NCBI GenBank assembly: GCA_949825045.1
Contig: OX463814.1
Coordinates: 29,220,383 to 29,284,382 of the forward strand
Direction: 5' to 3'
Length of the DNA: 64,000 bases
Source of the DNA: Argyresthia goedartella
Taxonomy: Eukaryota > Arthropoda > Insecta > Lepidoptera > Argyresthiidae
The translations under genes and the position numbers were made by a program. Positions 45,152 through 57,962 of the stretch are shown in pieces. Position 1 is the stretch's first letter. Each line of letters begins with the position of its first letter. The notes beneath the pieces are model-generated. The model saw nothing but the letters and a program-made list of their open reading frames with translations. It was not told where the DNA came from and did not search any database.

Positions 45152-45546
45152 ATAACGTCTTTATTATTTCTTTAAATAAATGTAAACAAAACTTCATCTT
45201 TTGTTTGTTTCCCATCACTAGAAATTCTGGACATGTACTACTAAATCAGTGCGGTGGCAGGTCGAAGTGCCATTTATATATTTTCTTGTTTTTCTCTTTT
45301 ATTAGTCATCCGAACCCCGGGCGAAGCCAATACAGTATGACCGAACTTATCGACAAAAGCATTAACACAAAATCTTAACAAAAATCGCGTTTTTCGCAGA
45401 AATATAAGCATTTTAATTCAACCATGTCATAGCGGATCTTTCGACCTTATATCGCACCGGCGTGCAAATCGGGGATCAGGTGTATAGACCCTTTATCGCA
45501 CCGTACGTAAAAACACCAAAATTTTGCTTCGCAGCGAACGTGTTAA

Positions 45547-48500
45547 AGTCACGCTCAGGTAGACTTACCTCCGTCACCACTTAGCAGTCCTTGTGACGCA
45601 TGAAATAAGGAATAACCTGGTATAAACTCGAGGGTCGAGAACGCGGCTATACCTATGAAATAACAACAAGGGTGATAAAATGCTTCCCTGAAGCACCCGC
45701 GTTCCTTTCAGATGAAAACAACATTCTACAACAACAACTAGACAGCAATGTATGTGGAGTTTCAAACAGTTTTTGTAATGTGGCGAGTTGAGACAGCTCC
45801 CTGAGGTAACAGTATCAACAACGTATTTCTGTAAGGTAAGTCAGTATTTTTACCTCTGGAGAAACATTGCTACAAAAGCACCTATATAAAAAATATAAGT
45901 ATAGGTACAGCTAATAATTCGCAGAACACGCAGTTACTGTAAAATCAACTGGAAATATGATGATGATCAGTTAACAATTGTTTATTTACAAAAATACATA
46001 ATGATATGGACTTCCGTAATCAGTAGAGTGATTTTTCGTTGTGATTATATATTTAAAAAATATATGTTTGTAATGGCGCATTTGAAGCACTAGTAGACAT
46101 TTTTACGGAAAACTCGACACGACAATTAATTGGTCGTAATTAATTAGCTATAACGGTTATCATTACAAAATATGGACTAATCGGTAGAACAGCGCCGACT
46201 CAATTAATTAATTGTGCAATTATAAGCTTATCTATCAATATATTCTAATCGTTCTCATACTCCGACAGTGGACACCAACAACCCATAATAATAACAAAAG
46301 ATTAATGTAGCTCATTATTGACCACCCAGGGGCGCAGGCCTTTACCCCGATACGACTAAGACTGAGCCATACTCTACCACGCTGGCTCAGCGCGGGTCGA
46401 CAGTCCCATTTATGTATATGTTAAGAGCAAGAGGAGAGCCAGCTAGTGATGTGTGGAACCCCAATAATAAATATTCCGCACGGTGTCTGGTTGCCTAACG
46501 GCTGACCTGATCTTGGGAGGGCTACACACGGGAATTACTTTTGCGATCCGACTTTTGTGTGCACCTGAAAAATGAATTGCCTTGCAAAAATAAATATTTA
46601 TTTACTGGCAAACGCGGGTGCTGCTACCCCCTAGTGTAAAAACTGGCGTGACAATATGTTTTTCTGGGTTGTATATAAATTTTCGTAAAATAAGTCCTTT
46701 ATTTTATAAATTTTAGCTTGTTGTATGCTTGTAGCTTGTTCTCATTACGACTGGCAGTCCGCGCAAGCTGTTTCGCTTCTATATTTGACACATCACTAGT
46801 TAACGGCGACTCAAAGGATACGGATAAATTGTTTTATAGACAACTGCCCCAGAGATGTTCAGGCAATGTAGCGACACACAATTTATGATAGGCTGAATGT
46901 ACTATATTTCATGTTTCAAGAGTTTAAGAACTTTTCAGATTTTCACAATTCTAAAAATCAAATCGCAAATTTCGTATGGGAGAAGTTGTTTATTTATTTA
47001 ATTTGTCATTAAATGACAGTTTTTTATATAAAAGGAATGAAAACAGGTACAACTAATAAAATTCTTTCAATATTTTGACCTACAAACTTCAAGAACTGAA
47101 AATAACAAACGTACGAGCGACAAAGCGATCAAACCAAAGACCAAACCAAATCAAATGATATCTGAGTTTGATTGGAATTTCTTCCGGGGAAAAATATACC
47201 TTAAAACCATTGATATAAATTTAAGGATCCGGCTTCCCCAACTAAAATTCTTACTATTTAAACACAAAAAAATAGCGCCCCTGTCGGTATTTGTTCGTAC
47301 TAAAATCTGTTTTTTCATTAGCTGCCAGAAAAAATGCGGCAGTGATACCATTGCAAAAAATATAATTGGACTCTGAAGTATATTTTTAAACGCAAATAAA
47401 AGACAAGCACCACTAAAAACCATATCTATTCCAAAGATAATAATGTTTTATAACGGGAAATATTAAACTTGACATCAAAAATACTGATTTTCACAGCAAA
47501 TATCAAGACTAAATGCTGCGGTAGGTTAGGTGAAGGGTAAAGGGGGTGAGCGAAGCGAAGCCCCCTTTATACTTCGTGTTAGGTTGAACATGTAAGTACA
47601 ACAAAAAATACTTAAAACATAAACTTGAGTACACATAAAATATTTAAAACATAAACTGAGTACACATGAAATATTTAAAACATAAAAAGTGTTTTGCTGA
47701 TCCTTTTTTGCTGTGCAAATCAGTATTTTTGATGTGCGATTAAATACTAGCCTTTTATAATATATATTTTTTTCTTGAAACATAAATGGTATCAATTGGT
47801 TTTTACGTTTTGACACCACTTTGTTATAAGGCCGGTCAATGGACAAGAATGTGGCAAACGGAAGCGACTGACTAAAACAAACAAAACGGTTTCTTAATTC
47901 TTGATATAATTATTTCGTCTGATAAGCATTGTTTTATTTTACTGGTATTTCAGTAACCACTGAGGCAAAATCTAAATCTAGGTTCCTCGGTTTATAGGTT
48001 CGGTTACTTTCATAATCCATGTACAACCCAGGTGCATTAATTAGTTCGTGTATGGTATTGATAGGAAATAGAAAATACAGTTGAATTATTAGTTTTTATA
48101 ATAATTTCACTTGTAATAAATTGTACAAAATTTTGCGAAGTTGAAAATATTAATAAGCAGAATAAGTTTTCGTACCTTAAAATTAATATATTGGTCATCT
48201 GCCGAAAAAATAACTGTCGCATTTTCATTTTAAAATCGCATCAATACTGGACGAGCGGTGACTTGGAGCCGCGTCGAGCGTGACGTGTTTGGTGTATTAG
48301 AGAATAAACCTGTGTATTTATCCGACTGCATGGTCTTTTAATACCACACATAACTTATGAATGCGAGTCACTACGTAGATTGACTATTAAAGTAGCCGCA
48401 CCAATAACTACCTAGTTACCTATTACATTTTGCGATCTGAATTCCAACTTATGGACTATTTTCCTGAGGTCGAGTTTAGTGTTCTAGTAGACCCATGAAA

Positions 48501-49457
48501 CCTCCATTTTAATTTCGACTCAGTGCTTTCTATAAAACCAAAAATAACACTCATCTAATGGAAGAACGTCGCTAAAAGTTATGACCGACGGATGGCAACT
48601 TTCCTTTGTAGAACTTTCGTAAACAATCATAAGAGAATAATGATTTTCAGCCAATAATAATTGTAAATCATATTAATTGTGTACATGTGATATAATATTG
48701 CTTGTTATTTTTAAAACACGACTCACGTACAAAGTACAGCTTTTCATGAAACAGCAGAACACGGTTTTACACATAAACAAACATGAGATGCGAATGTCGC
48801 AGTCTGCGCTTTGCGCGCGACTGAACTGAGTCAAGTTAGTGCCTGTAAACCAGTTTAGGCACTAAAAAGTGGGGTCATTTTCAAGCGCCTTATGCCATGA
48901 CCCTATTAACTGTCTGTGCTAATAACTGTTAATTATTTTATATGAGTTCTACAAAATAAATAGAGACGCAAAAAGTAATTATGAATTAATACCTAATAAT
49001 AAGTGAGAAGTCTCTGGATATGGTAGGTCCCCCAAATCCATAATTTTAATCAGTACAAAAAATATGACTTTCAGTCTACCGTTGACGTTGCTCACCCGTT
49101 CAGCATGAATGTTTAGAGACCATTATTAATAACAACGAGACCGCTAGACCCATGTCCAAAAGACTACTTCCCCAACATTTCCGACCATTCACGCTGCCGG
49201 TACTTGCATCAGATCTTAGGCATTCAGAGCGTGGCCATGCCACGTGTCACGCATTAAACCCATCTGCTGCGGGGCCGGGCATCCCGGAAATTGTAATATG
49301 TAGATCTCATAGTCAGGTTGCCATAAAAATTTCATCCTTCCACCAGGGTCCGCGTGGACTTTAACCAGCAGGACATATTTGCAATAGCGATTACTCGCGA
49401 GGTACGAACGCGAAGCGTCTAGTGACTAAATCAGATGTATTATACATATTGCATACA
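45547..49457. other. 3.9 kb with no supported gene
   Basis: AT-rich. The stretch 46320-46420 (caggcctttaccccgatacg ... taccacgctggctcagcgcg) resembles a fragment of a common lepidopteran dispersed repeat. Short ORFs at 47155 and 47526-47846 have no motifs. A tandem-like pair of gagtacacataaaatattta / gagtacacatgaaatattta lies at 47625-47690. Confidence 0.45.
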
Positions 49458-49694
49458 CAGTGACCCTGCCTACGAATCCAAGGGTCCCGGGTTCGAGTCC
49501 CGGTGGGGGAAAATATTTGTTTGATGAAAACTGATGTTTGTATCCTAGTCATGGTTGTTTATCTATCTAAGTAGAATATGTATCTATATAAATATGCGTA
49601 TCGATGTCTAGTACCCAAGATACAGGGAATCCTAGTTTGGGGCTAGATCAATGTGTGTAACTAGTGTCCAAGGTATTATTATTATTATTATTAT
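49458..49694 (+). mobile_element. tRNA-derived SINE, 5'-truncated
   Basis: Starts cagtgaccctgcctacgaat inside the tRNA-like head, keeps the B-box gggttcgagtcccggtgggg and the body ending gtgtccaaggt with an (ATT)n tail. The truncation point is close to that of the copy at 9657-9876. Confidence 0.82.
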
Positions 49695-50500
49695 AAAAAT
49701 ATCGCTGGTCGACACTCCGATAGAAGCTAAGCATTTGTTTTAAATTTGTATTCATTTCCTTAATTGCTAGACGGATCGCTGCTTACATCACGCGAATAAT
49801 TCTTTCAGTGAATACTCCGTGGGCGCCCCGTGAGACTATAGAGTAAATATTCACTGCCACTGGAAGCGCGTTACGTGCGACGCAAATATTAGGATCGACA
49901 CACTGGACATCAATCGATATCCTGAACGGGGAAAACTGAGGATTTCTCAGAGTCAAGAAAGCATTTCATGAACTTCAAATTATGGCTCTAATCAATATAT
50001 CAAAGTCTATAGTATAACCAGAGTAATTTGTAGTGCTAATGTTCTATCGATTCAACTATACGCAGTAATGTTTGTGTTGTTTCACGTGCGTAATTGTCAT
50101 CATTTCAATTAAATAAATAAGTTGTGTTGATAAACATTGGCTAACTTTTATCTTCTATTAACTTTTTGTTTGAAACTAGCGAAGACTGTTACAAACATCT
50201 AAAGATGAGTGATATTTAAATCAACTTTAATTTTACGTTCCCCTAGTAGCCTCGTTCCAATTTCAAATTATAATTTTCAGATGATGCTCTTACCGAGTCT
50301 TGTCACTAGCCAGACTGATGAGATCATGTTGCTGTCGTGTAGGACGTCACTTGTTGTAACGAAGATGTATCGCGAGCTGATGGCAAAGTACATCAGTTTA
50401 CATGGATTATTGTGTCACGACCAAGATTCCTAATTTATTAGCATAATATTTGTGACAATATTTGTGTATTTATCAATGACAGCTTATTGGTACCTTGTAG
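49695..50500. other. No supported gene
   Basis: AT-rich. A 50-codon frame (about 50281-50433) follows a plausible splice acceptor (aattataattttcag) and has fairly even base composition. It has no homology I recognise and is left as a weak exon candidate only. Confidence 0.35.
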
Positions 50501-50504
50501 TGTA

Positions 50505-50880
50505 AAGGCCTTAGGGTTCCCCTATTACTAAGCCTCCGCTGTTCGTCTGTCTGTCCGTCCGTCCGTCTGTCCGTCTGTACGTCCATCCGTCAGCGAATTT
50601 TTATTTCTGTTGCTGTTACAACAACAAATAGCTACACGAGATTTTATACAAAAAGAGGTCCCAATACAAGGAACTTGTGACAAGTTACTTGTCTGGCCCA
50701 TGCGAATCACCAAATCATAATTATTAAACTATCAAGGGGACTACTAGTATGGTATTGAAACCAAGTTCGGACATAGGAATATTTTTTTCGTTTTTTTGTC
50801 ATTATATTTTCTCGTACTATGGTACGGAACCCTTCGTGTGCGAGCTCGCTCCACACTTGACTGATTTTTTTAAGTATCAG
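50505..50880. repeat. Lepidopteran-type dispersed repeat with TCYG microsatellite
   Basis: Contains a run of gtctgtccgtccgtccgtct-type units (50540-50590) and ends tatggtacggaacccttcgt gtgcgagctc (about 50818-50845) followed by T-rich DNA. The combination 'tacggaacccttcgtg..cgag' plus TCYG repeats is, from general knowledge, abundant in Lepidoptera. It is the best single taxonomic clue in the window. Confidence 0.6.
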
Positions 50881-53059
50881 CGATAGCAGAATCACACAAA
50901 GCATGCATTTTAAATGTCTATAACTGTTTTGTTACTTTTAGTTATATCGCTGCTTCTCCGTTCCTTTGTTAATATTGAGCTCAACAATTCTTTAGTAACT
51001 ATTATCCTACATTATATTTATCCTACAGGTTGATTTTAAAAGCTCCAGCTCATAAAGAAGCTTGCTCTATGATTGAAGTACAAAATATATGATAAGGCCA
51101 ATTCCGGGTTTGAGCGAAATATCTCGACCATGGAGACATGAGATCTCGTTTTCAAATCTCCTTACTAATGTCCGCTTCTAATCTCAACTTTGTTTCAAAC
51201 CCCTATTTCGTAGACCGCGGGGAAAGTTTTCCAACAGGGAATTTTCGAAAATACGTTCCGTTTTCATCGATTCATTTTGAATATTATCGATAATGATTGT
51301 TTTCCTTTTTTTAGTTGCAATATTGCTTGTTAAATAAAATAGAAGCAAATACAGTAGAATATTATTTCGGCATTATTTCAAAATAACCTATTATTAACCG
51401 AAAATATGATAGCAAAATAGCGAGAACTGAAACGCAGTTTGACAGTCAAAACATTATTTATTTTTGAGGAATCTTTTGCGGAATAGCTTGGTTTGCAATA
51501 GTTTGCATATCAAGGCAGAATTATTGTTTTATGTATCAGCTGAGTTAGTTTTCTTACAAAAAAGGGGCATAACAGTGTTATGTGCTATTTGTGTCTAATT
51601 AAACGGAGAAAACTCTTATCCCTGTCCAATGTGAAGATTGTGCAGCAAACTTAAGTTATGTAGGATTTCCTTTATTCTTGTTAATGTCCGGCTAATATGA
51701 GTTTTTGTTCCCAACTGACCGAGCTGTTCATATTATGAACGAATGTGTTGATAAGGATAAGTTGACTTCTATCAAATCATTTAAATTTCTTTCATTTTGT
51801 ATAGGTGGTGATAAAAGCATTCGACTTGGCTACACCAGTTCAGACACCCGCACAGCTAGCATTAAGTGCTGTTGGAATAAATTTTAAATATAATTGTTCA
51901 GTTCAGAAATTCATATAAGCCAAAAGGGAAATAAGCCGTGCACCCAAGATTAAGCTTGTACCAGAAACTACAGATGCATTTTTCTGGCAGAGCAAAGGTC
52001 GAGCGGCTAGGGATCGATGACCGCCCACGCTGAATACCTATTTGCTCGTGGCCGTTGTTTTCCAATACTTTATAGGTGGTATAATATCCTTCTAAATAAG
52101 ATGATGAATACAAGTGATTCTAAATCAAGATATTTAATAAATAAAGCTAATAGTTTTCCGTAACTTAATAATATTTTGCCATATCAGCTGCCAACCACAA
52201 CAGTTATCTACAGAAATCTGTGCACTTGACCTTATTCAGCTCGTAATATTTGGCTAAAATTTATTCTGAGAAAATTTTAATACAAAAAGATAAACTTCGA
52301 ATAATGGCACTGGCATCTTTTCTTTATGCTTTAGAGCAAAAACGTTTCGCAGCTTGCTTACAAAATTGTTTGCGAAGAATATCTTTGGAATAATAAAGGT
52401 TGTCGTATCTTGCTCATCTACTTATTTTATAAAATCATTTCAAAACCTCAAACAAATATAAGATTTGAAAACGAAAAAGATAGGTACAACAATATTGTGT
52501 AAAGTAAAGCTTAGTAGAAAGTCAATGAGGTTGCAACGTGTTTTAATTTCAAATAGTTTTTAAGACTCCTCTAGTAAATTAAAGCGAATTCACAAGAATT
52601 TGAATTATCTTCGCTAATCACTATTCTGATTACGAAGTCTGAAGTAAAATAAGTCTCGCAGAAAATATTAATGAAGTGATACATTCGTACAATGACACCA
52701 TAGAAATAACAATAGAGGTGACTTTCACAGTCAAATACAAAGTAGTGTTTCATTTTCGAGATTAGTACCTTGAAACTAAAAGTATTTATAAGTATAACTC
52801 AAGTAGCCTCACGCGCAAGTTCCAACACTCATGCCATTGAAAATAACGAGAATACGATATTTGACAAGGTAGTCCAATATATCTAGAAACGTGTCTCAAG
52901 CTGAACCTATTTCCACAAAAATATTAGACACATCAGAATTGTACATTTTCAGCAGTTGTTTTATTAACTTACGATATTTTTTTTTGTGATAATGATCTAA
53001 AAAATCTTTTTTAATCAGCCAACAAGACTCACAACCTCATTTGCAACTTGCTTAAAAAT
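50881..53059. other. No supported gene
   Basis: AT-rich sequence with only short ORFs (51705, 51898-52113, 52571-52753), none with recognisable motifs. Confidence 0.45.
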
Positions 53060-55330
53060 TTTTTTTTGTAACTGTGAACCTCAAATCATGGCTGTATGTG
53101 ACAAATTTAGCTCGAAGCATTGTGGACAAAGCATCTTCATGTCAATTGAATAAAAATTCTCAGGAGTTAACTTACAGACCCATTACTACCAACCGTATGG
53201 GACAGTTTTCGGAAAGCATTGATAAGCAATTTAATTACTTACCGTTTGTTGGGAGTCCAAATGACCTTTGCAATTCCTTGTTCAAAGTGATTGAGAAAAG
53301 GTTTAATCATATATTTAAATTTAAAACATGTAGAAGTAACATCAAGGCGAGATTTGATATCTATAAAAGCAGGAACAAATTGTATGATTTATGTTCACAA
53401 AGATGTATAAGCCCATGATACAAAATTTTTAGAGCACATAAAACAATATTCAAACTCATTCAAATATGTGTGCTATACAGCGAAATCCCTTTACCGGAGT
53501 AGGAAAATTAAGCAAGCTGAAGACAAAATTAAAACAACATGGAAAATAATCATTACCGAAACTGGCAAAATTAAACCTCGGGACCAGAAATTTGTTCTAA
53601 ATGAAGACTAAACATCGCGAAGTAGCCAATGCATTTGAAGATTTCTTTAAAAAATACCAATCGTTATTACCCAGTCCTAAGATTCATCCACGGCGGAGGC
53701 TGCTTCCATACTACGAAATAATATTGATAAGTGTGATGATATATTTAAATTCAGACATATTAATGTAGACACGATTGTTAAGACATAAAAATTGCTTGAT
53801 GTTAAACACACTGAGGATCTTTGGGGAATATCAACAAAAAAATAACTTGTATTATTGATTCAATTGCTCCACGCTTAGTTATAATTTTTAATAAGTGTGT
53901 TGATGAAGGGGTTTTCCTGACGTAATGAAAAATAGTTTCTATAAAAACTATAATATAAAAACTGATTTCTCTATATAAAAATTATCCGACTAACTACAGA
54001 CCAATATCAATATCAATATCCTCGCTCTGAGTAAAGTATTTGAAAAAATATAAATCTTAAGCCAGTTATTGACCCATTTCAATATAAACAGACTGTTCCA
54101 TAGTGAGAAATATGGTTTCATTTTAGGGCGTTCCACTACAGATGCAGGGATAGTGTTTTCAAAGCATATCTTTGATGCTTGGGAGAAGTCACAAGATACA
54201 ATTGGTGTATTCTGTGATCTTTCCAAAGCATTTGATTGCGTTAGTCATGAAACATTAATTTGTTAATAACAGCATTACGAAGTTCAGGGGAGAGCCGTTG
54301 AAGGTTCAATATTGGGCCCGTTTTTGTTTTTGGTGTATTATATTATATTAACAATCTTGCCTTTTTTGTAAAAAACTTAAGTGATATTTTTTGTTTGCTT
54401 CACTTATTTTTAAGATTGGCAGAACCCAGAACAATTTTTACGATGTCAACAAAGCAATCACGCTAGTTCTTAAGTGGTTTACTACCAATAATTTAGTGTT
54501 TAATTTAAAAAAAATATATGTGTAAAATTCTCGCTACCCAATGTCAGAAGGGATCCCACTTTAAGTATTTTAATGAATGACGAGCCTTTAGACCTGGTAA
54601 AGTCGACTGAATTCTTGGGTATTAATCTAGATTCACAATTTTAGTGGAGTCCTCATACATTGTCTATAGCTGGAAGATTGAGCTCTGCAAATTTTGCTGT
54701 ACGAAAAATTAGACAGTTTACTAATGAAGCCACTGCAAGATTAGTATATTTCAGTTCCTTTCACAGCATTATAGCTTAAGGCATTCTGATGTGGGGTAAA
54801 ACCGCAGATATGCAATCTATATTTGTACCATAGAAGAGAGCAATTCGTTTCATATATAATATGAAATCCCTAGATTCTCTCCGGGAACGATTTAAGCAGA
54901 TCAATATTCTTACAGTAGTCTGCCAAAACATATATGAAAACTTAAAATATTGACACCTTTGTCAAAAATTACGAGGTACATAATTTCAACACTAGAAATA
55001 AAAATAAACTGAATGTACAATCGAACCAACTGAATCATGACCCTTTTGCCTGATAATTCGTTTGAAACTTTCAAACTTGTAAGATCTATCAAAATGTCAG
55101 TGTCTAATCAAATGATAACAAGTTCGTTACCAAGGAAATAAACCTTCAAGCGAATTTCGACCTACTTGCATTTAAGGGGTTTAGCAAAATAAGCTTATGG
55201 TGGGTCATGATTCAGATGGTTCGATAGTACCTAGACTTCGTTTGCAGAAGGTTAATGGTTCTTTTATGGAGAAATATATACGGTTTTATGATAAGTTACC
55301 AAAGAGAATTGATCAACCCCATGCAAAGAT
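53060..55330 (+). pseudogene. CR1-like LINE relic
   Basis: Plus-strand fragments parallel the better-kept minus-strand LINE at 57720-61420. 53170-53420 (EIDKQFNYLPF-like to FKTCRSNIKARFDIYKSRNK) corresponds to its endonuclease-RT linker. 54069-54266 encodes ILGRSTTDAGIVFSKHIFDA and IGVFCDLSKAFDCVSHETL (RT motif A). Near 54300 is EGSILGPFLFLVY (motif B). Later pieces to about 55330 match the thumb and C-terminus with many stops and frameshifts. It is an old, inactive copy of a related family. Confidence 0.8.
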
Positions 55331-57719
55331 TTTAAACATTTATTAAGGCTTATCTCATAAAGAAAACCTATTACACTATTAATGACTAGGTTATAAATAA
55401 AACTGCATGGCCTCAATGCCCCACAAGAGCTCTATGATAATGATAATAATAATTATCGTACTGTTTACAAATGCAATAATGTAATTAAGCTTACAAAAAT
55501 GCTATGTAGGGTGACTCATAACAATTAATTAGTTTTAACGTAGAATTTAAGTCTGTTACCAAGAAACCAGAGTTTGATCATGCTCACAGAAAAATATTTT
55601 CTTGCGGCGGCTCTGTGTAGCGGGTTGCTCCCCTCCTTCAAATATGGCGAGGGGGGTAATGGCTGGTGCACAAGTCATACTCGTGAACGGGTGCTGCTTG
55701 GGGAGACTGGTCCAGTCTGGTTTCTCATAAGTTATATTCATTACAGCTTATCTTTGTTATTGTAAATTGTTTAATAACAAAAATAAAACGAAAATTTAAA
55801 AAAATACATCCCCGTAGAGTTTCTTGGTGCTATCTTCTCCGACGGGCATATTTCCGAAGACTGATAGAGTTAATGGAGTATTCTTTTCCTGTGCGAGATC
55901 CAGCCATGAATCACTACTTGAAAGGGAGATTTCCTTTTTCAAACTCAAACCTTAATAATTCATGTACTCATTAGTTTAGTTGATCATATTTGATTTATTT
56001 TTTATTTTTATCCATGTATATGAGACTTAATTGTTTAACTTGTAAAAGTGCATTAGTTTTGCCTATTTTCAATATTTTTTTGCCTATTTGCAATAAATTT
56101 GAACTAAATATTGTGTGAAAAAGACAAAATTTGACTATGACGTCACATGCTAGTATTTCATAGGACTCGTGAATAAAATTACCCTTTAGTACCTAAAAAA
56201 TATCTATTTTTGCTAGCAGTGAAATACCGTATTGTTATAGATATCTGGCCTTATTATTTCATACTTCTACCCACTGTCATCCCTGTTCTGTCTTTTAATT
56301 CACGCTTTAGCACGTTAACCGTAATACGCATTCCCGCATTTTTGTTTTTTTGTGATAGTTTCGTTATATAAACCGTACATTACACCGTTCATAAACGAAA
56401 TGATCACGACATGATCATTTCGTTTATGTACGGTGATTATGCCAAGAATGAATAAAAGGACGGTCAGCTGTATGTCATATTTGCATGGAAAATTAAAACA
56501 GAAACTCACATAACCTCAAAAGAGGTGAGAACGACACTTATATTAAGAGGGACACCAACATTGTAATTGCATCTGCAGCTACCAATGCTTCTCCGCCGCA
56601 GACACAATGATCGCGAAGTTGTAATATCTTTTCAACAACACGCCTCAACAAATACAACAAATGTGTTTTTGGTAGCCAATAACGCAGGTATGGCCTAAAA
56701 CTACTATTCAAGCGGAGGGCAGTACACATATGAGACTATGTATATACTAACGTCGATATGATAAATGCGTTCAAACTTTACTTTAGTATCAACATTTTCA
56801 TTCCACTGATAAAATAAGTCGGTCGTTGACGTTTGACATATTTCTTAAAAAAATATTATGTTTATCGAGAAAATCAGATTGCTTGCTAAAGACATGGCTA
56901 CAAAGTTTTAAGCAGTATAATATTCATGATTTTTTCAATATGAAGGCGATAAGTCAATTATTTATGCATTTTTTAGTTATCATAAGTTTCACTGGGAGTT
57001 TCTTACCTAACTTAGTATTTAAGTACTAAGGATGTATCTCAGATAACATAATCTTATATTTTGGCTGTGACGAATGTTGCATGCAACCTTGATATAAACC
57101 TTTAAAGTAAGTACTTTGAAATTGGGTCGTTATTGTGTCGTGTCATATAAATAATCATCGGTGTGGAACCAAAAACAATGGCAATCATGAAAGTCTGAGT
57201 CATTGACCAAGCAAAATAGAAACTATTGTTGTATCATATTATAGTTTGTAACAGTTATCTGAGTGTCGTAACGTTGCCGAGAATGCTTTTTTTTCAGAGA
57301 TAAGCTCGCAATTGCGTATAAGTTTTCATGTAACCCGTACCTACTATTTACCGTGCAGTCAAGTATAAAGTGAACTAAATAAAGAGGACGGTGCTATGTT
57401 ACGCCGCTATGGACCCGCTATATATGGACCAACCAGGGTCATGGTTTATCTGCGTGCTCCGTGTTTGCTGCTTGACAAATATATCAATTTGGTCTATCTT
57501 CTAGATAGATAGCTCATACTCAATGGAGTTACAAAACAGCCTCCATAATTCGCCTTTATGGCGTACAGGAAATCCATCTGGCAGTGTTGCAAAATACTAT
57601 AAATTTACATAATAGCTCACAAGTCCTACATAGATATAGGTCATAATCTAATTGACATTAGTCAATTAGAATTAGGAGATAATATAAAATGTCATATACA
57701 CAGGATTCAATGTCAAAAT
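55331..57719. other. 2.4 kb with no supported gene
   Basis: AT-rich, with one GC-richer patch near 55600-55720 of unknown origin and a hairpin at 56383-56435. No coding signal. Confidence 0.45.
56383..56435. repeat. 24-base-arm hairpin, 5-base loop
   Basis: Arms 56383-56406 and 56412-56435 (caccgttcataaacgaaatg atca and its inverse) match at 23 of 24 positions, with the loop cgaca. No T-run or coding frame is associated. Confidence 0.8.
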
Positions 57720-57962
57720 TATGAAATCAAAAATCAAAATCAAAAATCATTTATTTCCATAGGATGTTGTTACATCACTTAGATCCGTCATTACATTTTT
57801 TTGGGTGAGTTCACTAACCCAATGGCGGAATCTGTGGAGAAGAGCTCACCGAAGAAACTCCACAGTCGTCGCATCTTTTGCGTTTCCTTTTTTAAATAAA
57901 ATATTGTCAAATTACAAAATGAATGCTAATTATATATCGAAACAGCCTGTTACTCAAACAAT

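Larger units (their letters stand above)
38231..45542 (+). mobile_element. piggyBac-type element, outer (decayed)
   Basis: TTAA target duplication at 38227-38230 and 45543-45546. Inverted ends cacgttccctgcgaa (from 38231) and, reversed, cacgttcgctgcgaa (from 45542) match at 14 of 15 bases. Subterminal copies of 'gggtc...gacccg' and 'ctttcgacc / atcgcaccg' motifs occur near both ends. It contains a broken plus-strand transposase with a DDD triad. It is enlarged by a (CA)n-containing insertion, a MITE and the second piggyBac. Confidence 0.85.

Noticed and set aside
47526..47846. 106-codon minus-strand ORF
   Set aside because: Built from near-tandem AT-rich repeats (gagtacacat...atttaaaaca); no protein motif.
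50281..50433. Possible terminal exon after an aattttcag acceptor
   Set aside because: Short, no homology recognised and no partner exon found; kept only as a remark.
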